This document shows, one piece after another, positions 1 to 11,012 of a stretch of 64,000 nucleotides of DNA (the stretch's first letter is position 1; every line of letters starts with the position of its first letter). Made by a program: the position numbers and the translations under genes. The notes below the pieces were generated by a model. That model saw nothing but the letters and a program-made list of their open reading frames with translations. It did not search any database and was not told the origin of the DNA. Origin of the DNA: Muscardinus avellanarius (Eukaryota > Chordata > Mammalia > Rodentia > Gliridae). The stretch covers positions 25,046,466-25,110,465 of the forward strand of contig OY726565.1 of the NCBI GenBank assembly GCA_963383645.1, written 5' to 3'.

Positions 1-11
1 ATATATATATA

Positions 12-225
12 TTTTTTTTTTTTTTTGCAGTACTGGGGATGGAACCCAGGAGCATTCTACTCTGAGCCACAATCCCAGCCCTATTTTTTTATTCTTTATT
101 TTGAAACAGAGTCTCACTGAGTTACAAAGGGCCTCACTAAGTAGCTGAGGCTGTCCACAAACCCGGATCCTCCTATCTCAGCCTCCCTAGTACTAGGATT
201 ACAAGCGTGTGCCACCATGCTTGGC
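12..225 (-). mobile_element. B1-dID SINE
   Basis: The sequence reads T-tract, reversed ID half (GGGGATGGAACCCAGG), linker, then reversed B1 half ending GCCACCATGCTTGGC. This is a complete minus-strand dimer of type A, whose B1 half has the GCGGTTCGCGGAC-like region, and it has several substitutions. Confidence 0.9.
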
Positions 226-669
226 TTTTTATTAGTATATTTTAATTAGGCAGAACAAATGGTTTCATTGCATTACAAAATTTTAATGAAAAACCCAATG
301 TACACATTAAACAACGTGTGAATGTATTCACAGACAATGAAAATAAAATATCCTTTATGTATAAACATGGATATACCTCAAGAACATAAGGGTGAGTAAA
401 AACAAATCATTTTACATAAAGTTCAAATAAGTGCAAAACTAAAAAAAAAAAAAAAAAAAAAAAAGCAACATGGCAAAAAAAAAAAAAGCCAAGGGAAGGA
501 TAAACACAAACTAAATTCAGAGTCATCAGTTACTTTTAAAGGGGGAGAGGAAGAAATGACACCAGGGAAAAGTATACTAGGGGGGAACTTCAAACTGCCT
601 ACCTTAAACTGCATACCTTCTATGCATACCTTCTATGATTAATAAACATCGTGTAAGTATAAACATATT
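226..669. other. AT-rich intronic DNA, nothing recognised
   Basis: No gene or clear repeat is seen apart from an A-tract at 440-464 and a second one at 475-487. Confidence 0.5.
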
Positions 670-1136
670 ATATGTAGAGTGAACATCAAAACTATTATTT
701 GCAAGATTGCTGTGGTAGGCAACTTCTAAAATGGCCCCTGATGATCCCGAGTATGGTATTCATGCTTTGGCTTCCGTTCCGATCACTCTATTCCTCTCTT
801 GCTCTGAGACATCCTGGGCTACCATGTTGTAACATGTCCTATGGAAAAGTTCATATGGAACAAAACTGATGTTGCCAGCCAACAGACAGGTCTATATGCA
901 TGTGAAGGAGTCAAGGAGGCAACTCTCCCCTGGGGATCCTCAGGGTGACTGCAGTCCCAAGGGACTCCTTCACTATAATCTCCAAGAGAACCTGAACTAG
1001 AGGACCTAGCAGAGATGCATCCAGATCAACAGAAACTAGAGATCAACAGATCAACAGAAACCACAGATAAGGTTGGTTGTTCTAAACTGCTCAATTTAGT
1101 AGCAATTGTTACATGGCAATAGAAAACTAGCACAAA
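670..1136 (+). repeat. ancient LTR-like interspersed repeat
   Basis: The stretch begins near GGCAACTTCTAAAATGGCCC and ends with a GCAATAGAAAACTAGCACA-type terminus. Both resemble an old mammal-wide interspersed LTR of the MaLR kind. It is diverged and has no coding capacity. The exact family was not determined. Confidence 0.55.
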
Positions 1137-1282
1137 TTCTGATAATACAGAAAAAAGTGATTCAAACATTCTGCTGTATATACCTTAAGAATATGTACTA
1201 TGAAAAGCATTACAATTTGTATATAACTTATAACTGCCATTTTCCAAAATGACTTTCTTTTCTCTTTGTACACTACAACACA

Positions 1283-1497
1283 TTTTTTTTGGGGGGTGGG
1301 GGCAATACTAGGGATTGAGTACAGGGACATCTACCTCTGAAGGTAAGCTACACCCTCAGCCCTAGTTTTTATTCTTTATTTTGAAACAGGGTCTCACTAT
1401 ATTATGGAGGGCCTCACTAAGTAGCTGAGGCTAGCCGAAAACCTGCGATCCTCCCATCTCAGCCTCCCAGTCCAAACATGCACTATCAGACCAGGCT
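1283..1497 (-). mobile_element. B1-dID SINE, diverged
   Basis: T-tract, reversed ID half, linker with GTCTCACTATATTATGGAGG, then a B1 half whose end is damaged (ACTATCAGACCAGGCT). It lies directly upstream of a second SINE. Confidence 0.8.
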
Positions 1498-1507
1498 CTA
1501 CAATGAC

Positions 1508-1717
1508 TTTTCTTTTGGTGGTACTGGGAGTGGAACCCAGAGGCTTTCTACCTCCAGGCTATACTCCCAGACCTATTTTCTATTTTATTTGGAAACAGGG
1601 TCTCACTAAGTTGCTGAGAGCCTCACTAAGTAGCTGAGGCTGGCTTCGAACCTGTGTGATCCTCCTGTCTAGCCTCCCAAGCGCAGGGATAACAAGCATG
1701 CGCCACCACACCCGGCT
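1508..1717 (-). mobile_element. B1-dID SINE (type B)
   Basis: The body runs from GGTGGTACTGGGAGTGG to CCACCACACCCGGCT. The repeated ACAATGA at both edges (about 1499 and 1718) looks like its target-site duplication. Confidence 0.88.
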
Positions 1718-1849
1718 ACAATGATATTTTTATAAAAAATATATTGCTAAAATAAATTGTTAAACTAAATGACCAGAGAAGAGAATATATAATTCCAAGT
1801 GAGTGGCAATTAGTGACTAGAATGTTGACTCCAAAGCTACATAGAAATA

Positions 1850-1985
1850 CTGAGATAAGGGCTAATTGAGTGATGTGTGCATGCATGCCTCTACCATCTT
1901 GTACTCTATTAAGATGTATGACTATAATACATCAATTAAAAATTAAAAATTAAAAATAGTAAAATAACGCAAGGAAAATTAGTAT
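1850..1985 (+). mobile_element. L1 3' end fragment
   Basis: It matches the 3' UTR tail of the other L1 copies in the window (near 36440-36530 and 62110-62200). All contain GTATGACTATAAT-like sequence and end in an A-rich tail, here the AAAATT-rich run at 1935-1958. Confidence 0.7.
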
Positions 1986-2156
1986 TACAAACTGATTCCT
2001 CCACATTTCAATTTATAAGCTTTAGTCTTCATAACTTCTTAGCCTCATATTTTTTGTCTGTACATTAAGGATAAGAGTCCAACTCCAAAAAATCAAGTGA
2101 ACTAATAAAATTACAAGTTGTGTAAGTTTGCTTCACAATACTATTAAAAAACACCT

Positions 2157-2330
2157 GAGCCAGGCATAGTGGTGCACACTTTGTGTGAGTGGGAGTCAGA
2201 GAGGAGGATCTCAGATTCAAGGCTAGCCTCAACAACTTAGTAAGACCCTACTTCAAATAAAAATAAATATGGCTGAAGGTATAGCACAGAGTTAGAATGC
2301 CCTGTGGGTTCAACCCCCAATATCAGCAAG
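2157..2330 (+). mobile_element. B1-dID SINE, old and damaged
   Basis: It starts GAGCCAGGCATAGTGG, has a disturbed B1 middle, and ends with an ID half (GGTTCAACCCCCAATATCAG). Confidence 0.75.
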
Positions 2331-2334
2331 GAAG

Positions 2335-2641
2335 GGAGGGAGAACATTTGGCTCACAATTTTGGGAATTTTAGTACAAGATGAGCAGACCCATTGCTTTG
2401 GCCTCTGGTAGGAGTGTGTATGGTAATGGTAAGGTAGGCCTGATAGAATAAACACTTCTCTCTTAGGAAGCAAAGGAGTGGAAAAGAAATGGGCAGGGTC
2501 CCACAGATCCTATGAAAGGCACGGCCCCAGAGACCTAGGGACCCTTCACTAGACTTCTCAAAAAGGACCACAGTACCTCCCAATAACATCTACAGGACCG
2601 ATTCTTTAACACATGGACCTTTGCAGGACATTTATCCAAAG
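2335..2641 (-). mobile_element. MaLR-like LTR fragment
   Basis: It contains CACAGTACCTCCCAATAAC and ACACATGGACCTTTGCAGGACA, which match in order a better copy at 45290-45640. It is cut on its right by the younger LTR at 2642. Confidence 0.55.
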
Positions 2642-3295
2642 TGTGCCAGTATGGGGAATGACCTAGGAAGATTTGGGGAAGCTCTGATTAATATATTTCA
2701 AAAGAAAATAATTGGTATATTTCAAAATAGTTGTGTCAAAATGGAGGCAGACATGGATAAAGGACTTGGTTTAGGCCTAACAACAGGCAGCTATTCCATT
2801 GTAAATCAACCTAGCTCAAAGTACTTAACAAGTCAATAGAGGAGAGCTAGGGCTTCCTCTTTCTAAAGACAGATCTACATGATCTAGGGGGGATGGGGCA
2901 GGGTTTGACCTTGCCCTTTATGAAAGGAGACACCTTACCACACCTTGCTAGGGGAGGTACCTTACAGGGACTTTCACTTCAGAGTCACGCGAACAAGATG
3001 GAGGTCATGGGTATAAAAAAGCCAAGTCCACGTGTATGCCCTTTGGTATACTCATTCGAGTCATCCCCTCATGCCATCTTGGCATGGGGCTGTATTTCTA
3101 TTTTCTGTATTTCTATCTTTCTAATAAACTCCTTTAAATCTTCAGCAGCTGTCCAAGCGATGAATACTTATTCTTAGCTTAGGACAAGAATCCATGGTTT
3201 TTCTGTTTGTCTGTCTGTGTGTCTGGTGGGGGGTGGGGTGGTTACTTCACACACACCACGCACCCCCCCCCCCCCGCAACCTATCCCCTGCAACA
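2642..3295 (+). mobile_element. solo LTR, family X, copy 1
   Basis: It starts TGTGCCAGTATGGGGAATG and ends GCAACA. It carries a TATA-like GGGTATAAAAAAG near 3010 and an AATAAA poly(A) signal near 3122, followed by the family's conserved R-U5 stretch (CTTTAAATCTTCAGCAGCTG). A pyrimidine/C tract has expanded near its 3' end (3264-3275). The flanks CAAAG and CAAGT are only similar, so the duplication is imperfect. No internal retroviral sequence is attached, which is what recombination between two LTRs leaves behind. Confidence 0.85.
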
Positions 3296-3329
3296 CAAGT
3301 TCTCTAAAATTTTAAGTTAGAGTAACAGA

Positions 3330-4450
3330 AACTACCTTTGACCGTCCATCTTACACAAAACAGTGTTATCCTCTTTATTTACATTAGCACATTTAATACT
3401 TTTTCTCAGTAACTTTGACATATAATTTAATTTCACAAGATTCATACATTATAGATGTACGATGAATGATTTTTCAGTAAATTTATAGTGTTGTGTAATC
3501 ACCACAATCCAGTTTTAGAATATAATCACTACTCCCCAGGGGCTGCCTTGCTAGTTTGCAAGTAACACCCACTCCTACCCCCTGGGACAGCCTGGTCTGC
3601 TTTGTCTCCAAGGATTTGTCTTTTTTGGGCATTTCATATACACAGTTACACAAAATGCAGTCTTTTTCCATCTGGATTCTTTCACTAAACTCAGGAGTTG
3701 TGTTTGTTTGTAATGGATCAGATAATAACTTTTTTTTTTTTTTTGGTGGTACTAGGAATGGAACCCAGGGGCCTTCTACCTCCAGGCTACACTCTCAGAC
3801 CTATTTTATATTTTATTTGGAAACAGGGTCTCTTAAACCAGCAAAGGCTGGCTTCAAACCTACGCGATCCTCCTGTCTCAGCCACCCAAGCGCGGGGATT
3901 ACGAGCGTGCGCCATCACGGCCAGCTCAGATGATAACTATTTTCTGCTTTGTAGCCCATGTATCTCTGTCTCAACTCTTCAGCTGAGCTGTTGTAACATG
4001 AAAGCAGTGATAGACAACAGGTAAACAGATAAGGATTGCCAGATTTAGATTAGACCCAGGGCCTTGCCAGAGTTTGCTGATCTCTTCGATTATTCAAAAC
4101 ATATTTCATTATACCAACACAAATTTTGTTTAGACATTCATCAGTTGTTGGACTATGGAGTATATTCCAGTTTAAGCTATTACCACAATGCTGCTGTGAA
4201 CATCTGTGTGTGTATATGTGTGTGTATGTGTGTGTGTGGGGGGATATATATATCTGTGTAGACATGTTCATTTCTGCTGGGTATATTGCTAGAAGGGGAA
4301 CTCCTGGGCAACACAATAAGTTTAACTTTCTGGAAAGTTACAAATTGCTTTCCAAAGCAATGGTACTATTTCTATTCCCCCAAAAGCAGCATTTGAAGAT
4401 GTTTTCTGGGTTCCTTATTATGGCACGTGGTAGACTGAAGTTGGTGTCCT
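3330..4450 (-). mobile_element. ancient L1, antisense, split by a SINE
   Basis: The text reads as reverse-complemented old L1 3' sequence: TTCATTTCTGCTGGGTATATTGC near 4268, GTTTAGACATTCATCAG near 4129, and CCAATTT/GGGCATTTCATATAC further left. It is interrupted by the SINE at 3731 and by a GT-rich tract at 4204-4240. No open reading frame remains. Confidence 0.7.
3731..3926 (-). mobile_element. B1-dID SINE, intermediate type (short linker, intact ID)
   Basis: The ID half is the ancestral form (GGAATGGAACCCAGGGG). The linker is the short form (GGTCTCTTAAACCAGC) that is otherwise typical of type C. It is flanked by a 12-13 bp duplication, TCAGATAATAACT at 3718-3730 and TCAGATGATAACT at 3926-3938. 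Confidence 0.9.
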
Positions 4451-4614
4451 ATCAAAATTCAAAAACTACTTGTTAAATTAGTGTAGGTATGAACCACGGA
4501 CCCAATCAGCCATTCAGCAGAAACACTGTCAGTGGAGACAGGATGAAATGAAAGGGAGGCTGATGAGTTTCTCAGATCCTACACAACAGGGCCATACAGT
4601 TGTTTAGTGATGAA

Positions 4615-5252
4615 TGTACTGGTAGTGGGAAGAGGTTTTAAAATGTATTAATGTATCAGTATTGGGAAAGATTTCCAATTTTATAATATACCTTCTTTAC
4701 TAAGAAAGCCAGGGTTAGCTAACAGGAAGAAGAGACTTGTCATTTCCATTTGTAAAGGAAGGAAGGCTGGAGCCAGGAGAAAATGTGTCTTTGCATTCCT
4801 AAGAACAACTTCACACATTTGGGGGGTTAAGACAAAAGGTAAAAGCCTGTGTCTGGAGACAAAGATGCCTCCTCCCTCAGGCCATAAATCCAGCTGGACA
4901 GATAACAGAAGCAGAGCCTGGGCTGGAGATAAGGGGTAACATTATCTCCAAAATCAAAGGGACCTGCTGGACTTAGACAGGATAAAAACTCAGCACACTG
5001 GGGTTCTATGGCATTTTTCATTCAAATTGCCCCCCTGTGCCCCTCTGCAGCACAGGGCTGTAACTATCTCTATATTTCTATCTTTTTAATAAACTTCTTT
5101 AAATCTTCAGCAGCTGTCCGAGCGATGAATACTTATTCTTAGCTTAGAACAAGAATCCACGGTTTTTCTGTTTTTCTGTCTGTGTGGTGGTGGTGGTAGT
5201 GGGGGTTTACTTCTCCACACACACACACACCACGCATATTTCACCCCGCAAC
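4615..5252 (+). mobile_element. solo LTR, family X, copy 2, with divergent U3
   Basis: It starts TGTACTGGTAGTGGGAAG and ends GCAACA. A perfect 5-bp target duplication ATGAA flanks it (4610-4614 and 5253-5257). The part from the AATAAA signal (about 5087) onward matches the other family members closely. The U3 is different: it lacks the GACCTTG/GAACAAGATGGAGG block and has its own GGATAAAAACTC TATA-like box near 4980. Length is 638 bp, against 653-747 in the other copies. Confidence 0.88.
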
Positions 5253-5304
5253 AATGAAAGTGTACTACTCTATTTCACCCCGCAACAATGAAAGTGTACT
5301 ACTC
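5237..5304 (+). repeat. 34-bp perfect tandem duplication across an LTR end
   Basis: The unit starting TATTTCACCCCGCAACAATG occurs at 5237-5270 and again, identically, at 5271-5304. It covers the LTR 3' end, its target duplication and the following flank, so it arose after the LTR inserted. Confidence 0.95.
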
Positions 5305-5344
5305 TACAAGACAAGGAATTATGACTCTAAAGGTTATTCACCTA

Positions 5345-5542
5345 GCCGGCCATGGTGGCACATGCTTGTAATCCCAGCATTTGGGAGGCTGAGACAGGAG
5401 GATCGCAGTTCACAGACAGCCTCAGCTACTTAGTGAGGACCTCTGCAACTCAGTGAGACCCAGTTTCAAAATAAAGAATAAAAAATAGGGCAGGGGATGT
5501 ACCTCGGAGGTCAAATGCCCCTGGGTTCCACCCTCAGACTCA

Positions 5543-5573
<31 letters not shown>

Positions 5574-5576
5574 ATA
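5345..5576 (+). mobile_element. B1-dID SINE (type A) with (AAAT)n tail
   Basis: It starts GCCGGCCATGGTGGC. The ID half ends CCACCCTCAGACTC and runs into a pure AAAT microsatellite (5542-5576). The 9-bp duplication GTTATTCAC flanks it at 5333-5341 and 5577-5585. Confidence 0.93.
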
Positions 5577-5585
5577 GTTATTCAC

Positions 5586-6120
5586 AGATCCTCAAGGCTA
5601 CCTTCTAGGCCAAATGGTAGCTGCCCAAACTCTTTTGAGTGTAAACCCTTCCCCAAGAGCCGCGGGGATTCAATCCTACCCAGCAGAAGTGTGGAACTGA
5701 AACCATCGCAGTGCCAGTGGGCCCAGGGACACAGCCTCCAACCCAGCAGGTCATTCTTCAGCCACAGGAGCCTCAGGCTTGCCTTGATAGGCTCTGCACT
5801 TGCTTTAGCCCTTATTTCCTTCTGATTTTCCTTTTAGAATGGGAGTCTCCACACTGTGACTGTGTTACCACTGCAAACATTTTCGAAGCAGACCCCTTAT
5901 CTAGTTTCACAATTCACAGTCAGAGAGGAATTTTGCCTCAGGATGAATTGTGGGTAGAGACCTACTCATATCTGATTTAGACTATATTTAAATGAGGCTT
6001 TGTACTTTAGAATTCAGAGTTGATGCTGGAAGAAGTTAAAACTTTGGGGGATGCTGAGATAAAATGAATGTATTTTTATAAAAGAACAGAAACTGTGCAT
6101 GGACAAAGGTAGAATGGTAT
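5586..6120. other. intronic DNA, nothing recognised
   Basis: No repeat or exon is recognised. There is an open frame of 89 codons at 5711-5980, but it has no known similarity and no splice context. Confidence 0.45.
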
Positions 6121-6121
6121 G

Positions 6122-6445
6122 TAGAAAAATTGTCCCCACAAAATTGGTTTACTGAAGTCCTAACCTCAATGTGGGAACTAATTAGGTTAAGTTGAGGGCC
6201 CTTAGGATAGGATTAGTGTCCTCTCTGACAATGGAAATAGAGTACACACATTCTTCTGTCATATGAAGACACAGTGAAAAAAGTGGCTGTCTGAAAACTG
6301 GAAAAAAGCTTCTATCAGGAATCAAATCTATTGGCATCTCAATCTTGAAATTGGACTTCATAGCCTCCAGAACTAAGGATTGATAAGCCAACAAGTCTTT
6401 GGTAATTTGTTAAAATAGTCTCAGCTAAAACATAGCCATTCTAGT
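6122..6445 (+). repeat. ancient LTR-like interspersed repeat
   Basis: Phrases such as GAAGTCCTAACCTCAATGTG, GAAGACACAGTGAAAAAAG and AGCCTCCAGAACTAAGGA follow the order of a well-known old mammalian MaLR-type LTR. It is heavily diverged. Confidence 0.6.
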
Positions 6446-6481
6446 TGATGTATTATCTACCTCATTTGAAATATAATTTTC

Positions 6482-6504
6482 TTTCTTTCTTTCTTTCTTT
6501 CTTC

Positions 6505-6539
<35 letters not shown>

Positions 6540-6743
6540 TTTTTTTTGGTGGTGGTATTGGAGTTCCTGGAAGCCCTTGTACCTCCTCGGGCTACACTCC
6601 CAGACCTGTTTTATACTTTTTTATTTTTGGAAACAGGGTCTCTTAAGCCAGCACGGCTGGCTTAGAACCTGTGCGATCCTCCGATCCTCCTGCCTTCGCC
6701 TCCCAAGCGCAGGGATTACAACCATGCACCACCACGCCCAGCC
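6482..6743 (-). mobile_element. B1-dID SINE (type C) with (CTTT)n tail
   Basis: A CTTT microsatellite (about 6478-6538) forms its reversed tail. The body carries the type C ID end GAGTTCCTGGAAGCCC and the short linker. Flanking duplication: TGAAATATAATTTTC at 6467-6481 and TGAAATGTAATTTTC at 6744-6758. Confidence 0.95.
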
Positions 6744-6785
6744 TGAAATGTAATTTTCATTTCCTAATGATTAATAATAGACATT

Positions 6786-7044
6786 TTTCTTTTCTCTCTC
6801 TTCTTATCTTTTCTTCTCTTTTTCTCTCCCTTTCCCTCTCTTTCTGGATCATTGTACTGGGGATTGAACCCAGGGGTATTCTACCTCCAAACTTCATCCC
6901 CAATCCCCTTTTATTTTTATCTTGAAACAGTCTCACTAAGTTGCTGAGGGTTAGGTCTTACTAAGTGGCTACTGCTGGCCTTGAACCTGTAAATCTCCTA
7001 TCTCATTCTCCCAGGTATTAGGATTGCAGGCATGTAATGACTGG
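6786..7044 (-). mobile_element. B1-dID SINE, old
   Basis: A CT-rich tract (6786-6853) precedes a reversed ID half (TACTGGGGATTGAACCCAGG) and a decayed B1 half ending GGCATGTAATGACTGG. Confidence 0.8.
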
Positions 7045-7104
7045 TAAGATAAATTTTCTGCACAAATCCCTTATCATCTGTTTTACAAACTGTCTCCAGT
7101 CTAT

Positions 7105-7222
7105 AGATATCTTTTTATAACATGATCTTATTACTGTGTCATCCAGACTGGTCTCAAGCATATGAGCAATTCTGCTTCAAACACATGATGAGCTGGGCAT
7201 ACAAATATGAACCACCACAATG
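7105..7222 (-). mobile_element. old 7SL-derived monomer (B1-like)
   Basis: A diverged reversed B1/7SL monomer can be followed: GATCTTATTACTGTGTCATCC, GACTGGTCTCAAGCA, then GAGCTGGGCATACAAATATG. Confidence 0.5.
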
Positions 7223-7361
7223 GGCTTCTCTTCATTTTTAATAAAATTGAGGCACAATTTATCAAGTCTTCACCTATAAAACATACCTTTGGTGATAAAT
7301 CTAAGAATTCTTTGTCTAGCCTCAGCTCACCACGGTCATCTTTTATTTCTTCTGGATTGTG

Positions 7362-7366
<5 letters not shown>

Positions 7367-7422
<56 letters not shown>
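7367..7422 (+). repeat. (TG)n microsatellite
   Basis: About 28 uninterrupted TG units in the reversed tail of the SINE that follows. Confidence 0.97.
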
Positions 7423-7427
<5 letters not shown>

Positions 7428-7845
7428 GAGAGACTGGGTGTGGAACCCAGGGGCTTTTCTTTTTTTTTTTTTTTTTTTGGTGGTACTGGGGTTCCTGGAA
7501 GCCCTTCTACCTCCGGGCTACACTCCCAGAACTATTTTATATTTTTGAAACAGGGTCTCTTACGCCAGCGCGGCTGGCTTCGAACCTGCGCCATCCTCCT
7601 GTCTCCGCCTCCCAAGCGCGGGGATTACAAGCGTGCGCCACCACGCCCGGCTTCCCAGGGGCTTTTCTATCTCCAGGGTATACTCCCAGATCTTTTTTTT
7701 TTTTTAATAACTTATTTGGAAACAGGGTCTCACTACATTGCTGAGAGCCTCACTAAGTGGCTGAGGCTGGCTTTGAACCTGGGCAATCCTCCTGTCTCAG
7801 CCTCCCCAGCAATGAGATTACAAGTGTGCGCCACCATGCCTGGCT
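7423..7845 (-). mobile_element. B1-dID SINE (type B), interrupted by a younger SINE
   Basis: The outer element has its ID half at 7423-7460 and continues at 7654-7845 (CCCAGGGGCTTTTCT onward) to the B1 end CCACCATGCCTGGCT. It is split by a type C SINE. Confidence 0.93.
7461..7653 (-). mobile_element. B1-dID SINE (type C) inserted in another SINE
   Basis: A CpG-rich, little-mutated copy. The 15-bp target duplication CCCAGGGGCTTTTCT lies at 7446-7460 and 7654-7668, inside the ID half of the outer SINE. Confidence 0.97.
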
Positions 7846-9133
7846 CTTTCTCCTGGATTTACAACCTCATTTATTAAGTCTACATAAATTCTTTAACTCA
7901 ATTTTTGTGAATGATATATGATGAGGAGCAAAAATATCTATTTTCCCAAGAATTTTTTAAAACATAAAGGGTTATCTTTAGACTCTGAATTCTATTCCAT
8001 TACTCTTCCATTCTAGTCTAAGTACTATGCAGTACTAGTCTTAAGTACTATGTTTCATAGTAGGTCTTGAGATTTGATCATGTATTTCTCCAATCTTATT
8101 TTTTCTTTTACAAAATTGTTTTTGGTAACTCTAAGTCCTTTTCACTTCTGTATAAATTTTAGGATTGGCTTGGTCAATTTTTCAAAAAAAAAAAAAGTAA
8201 AAAACCTGTGTGATTTTGATAGGAACTATGGTCAATTACTTCCTAAGTTTAAAGAAAAACTGCCATAAATGCATCTTTATAACACTGTCTCTTCCAATCC
8301 TTTAACAGGGAATTGCTATTTATTTAGATATTCTTTTATTTCTATCAGAAATAATTTTATACTGTTTGTAGAAATTTTGTACTTCTATATTTTTCTTCCT
8401 ATTGATGGTTTCTGACTGGACTTGTTCTCCTAATTTGCTTCAAATTCTTTTTCTAGCTTTCCTGTCAATCTTGCATCCTGTGATCCTGCTAACCTTGTTT
8501 ATTGGTTGTATTTGTCTTTATATAGGTGTCTTTATATTTTCTACCTAAAGGATCTTGAGTTACCTATAAAAAATAAATCATATTTCTTTGTCCAATTTGG
8601 ATATATTTAAACAAATATTTAAGTAATAAGTAAGTGATATTATTTATTTAGACTTGTACACTGGATAGAATCCCCTATGCAAAGTTTAGTATCAGTGATA
8701 AGAGTAGACATTGATACTTTGCTCCTAATCTTACAGAAAAGCACTCAAGTTTTCCACAGCTAAGTGAACTACTAGTATTTCATAGATGCCCTTCATCAGA
8801 TTGAGAAAATTCCATTCTGTAACTACTTTGCTTAGAGTTGTAATCAAACCAGCCTTGCATTCTAATGATGAATTCATATATAATTCATCATGGTATATAA
8901 TCCTTTGTACAATGACAGATCCAATTTCCTTGTATTTTGTTAGGTTTTGTATATATTTCAATTTCATGAGATTATTATTCCAAAGTTTCTTTTGTCTGAT
9001 TCAGGTATCAAGGTAAGAGTTAAGAAGTTTTCAATCTTATTTCCTAAAAGGTTTTGTGAAGAACTGATATAATTTTGCCTTTAAATATAGAATAGAATTT
9101 ATCAGTAAAGAAATGTAATATGGAGTTTTCTTT

Positions 9134-9345
9134 CTTTTTTTTTTTTTTTTTTTTTGTGGAACCCAGGGCTTTCGACCTCCAAGCTACAATCCCTGCCCTA
9201 TTTCTTATCCTTTATTTTGAAACAGGGTCTCACTCACTAAGTTAGAGAAGGCCTTACTAAGTAGTTGACACTGCCCACAAAACGCGATCCTCCAGTCTCA
9301 GCCTCCCAAATGCTGGAATTACAAGTGTGCACCATGACGCCTAGC
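9134..9345 (-). mobile_element. B1-dID SINE (type A)
   Basis: T-tract, reversed ID half, linker with a CACTCACTAAG insertion, then the B1 end ACCATGACGCCTAGC. Flanks TGGAGTTTTCTTT and TGGGGTTTTCTTT form the target duplication. Confidence 0.92.
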
Positions 9346-9490
9346 TGGGGTTTTCTTTGTGGGAATATATAAAATAATTTATGTGCTATACAAATATTTT
9401 TCTCAAAATAGTTTTGGTAATGTGTATCTTTCTAAGAATCTGTCTAATTTTTTGCTATAAAGTTATTTATAATATTCCTTTAAAATCCTC

Positions 9491-9690
9491 TTTTTTTTTT
9501 TTTTTGGTGGTACTGGGGTTCCTGGAAACCCTTCAACCTCCAGGCTACACTCCCAGACCTATTTTATATATTTATTTTTTATTTGGAAACAGGGTCTCTT
9601 ACATCCACGAGGCTGGCTTCGAACCTGCACGATTCTTCTGTCTCTGTCTCCCAATCACAGGGATTACAAGCGTGCGCCACCACACCCAGA
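9491..9690 (-). mobile_element. B1-dID SINE (type C)
   Basis: It contains GGGGTTCCTGGAAACCC and the short linker (GGTCTCTTACATCCACG), and ends GCCACCACACCCAG. Confidence 0.92.
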
Positions 9691-11012
9691 GAAGTGGATT
9701 GTTTGATTTTCAAATATTAGTGGATTTCCATGTGTTGATTTCTACCTTCACTGCATCATAATTAGAAATCACACTTGGTATAATTTTTAATCCTTTTAAA
9801 TTTACTGAAAATTGTTTGATAGTACATTATATACTCTATACTGAAGAAGGTTCCATGTGTGCTTGAAGCAAGTTGTACTCTGCCTCTAGTAAACAGAATT
9901 TTTTATATCCATATGGTAATTGTGTTTAATTCTCCTTTTCTCTTACTGATTTTCAGTTCAGTTATTCTATTAATAGAGAGCTGGCTACTCAAATATCTAA
10001 TTAATACATAATCATCTATTTCTCCTATCACTTATCACTAAGCTCTGTTAATAGGTATATATACAATTATAATCATTTTATCCTTAATGCTTTAGCTATT
10101 ATGAAATGCTCTCATCTCTAGTAATATGTTTTAATTCTGTCTGATATTAAAAAAGTTATTTTAGCTATTATAATTACTATTTGCATGGCATCTCTTTTTC
10201 TAACCTTTTGTTTTTATACCATTTATCCCTCTATATCTAAGGTATTTCGCTTATAGGGAACAAATTGAGTGGGATCTTCATTTTCTATTCACTATGACTA
10301 TATGATTGGGATAGTTAGATTATATATTTATATTTAATGTACCATAATTATTAATAAGGCTATACTTTTATTTGCCATTTGTTTTTATCATGGCTTCTGA
10401 ATATTTGCTGTTGCTACTGTTCTCAGCATCTCCTTTACTGCTCTGTTTTGCATTAAATAATTATTGTCCAGTATACTATTTTAATTCCTTTCTTATTTTA
10501 CTGTATATTTTTTAGTGATTTTCTTAGTGGTTGCTACAGAAATTACATTATATATCTTAATTCATCACACTCTACTTCTAATAACTAGTCACATTATATA
10601 GACAAAATATTTTCGAAGAGGTCCCATACAGCTATAGTTCTTCTTTTTTCTTGTATGCTAATATTATATTACAATTATAAATTATAAATCCAACACTGCT
10701 TTATAAAATGTTTTATCTTATTTACAAAGGTGAAAGGAGAAAAATTGCAGTGTCTTTATCATAATGATTAACCATTTCTATTAATAAATTCTGGTGATTT
10801 TCACTTTTTCCTGTGAATATGACTTTATATCTAGTGACTCTCTCATCCTAAAGGACCTACTTCATTTTTTTTTTTTTTTTTTAATGAGGCAATATAGTCT
10901 CTCAGGTTTTATCTTAAAATGTATTTCACCTTCATTTTCTGAGGATAATTTTGTGGCCATTGAGTTCTCATGTCTTTTCGTATCCATTGTTTGACCTCAG
11001 AAGTTACTCATA

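Noticed and set aside
2642..5252. LTR copies 1 and 2 as the two ends of one provirus
   Set aside because: Copy 2 has its own perfect 5-bp duplication (ATGAA), the two U3 regions differ, and the DNA between is SINE and old L1, not retroviral genes.
7367..7422. Tandem-repeat array as a CRISPR-like or satellite structure
   Set aside because: It is a simple TG microsatellite grown from a SINE tail, like the other simple arrays in the window.
7359..7877. 172-codon open frame with a Cys-Val repeat
   Set aside because: The frame is the translation of a TG microsatellite and two reversed SINEs.
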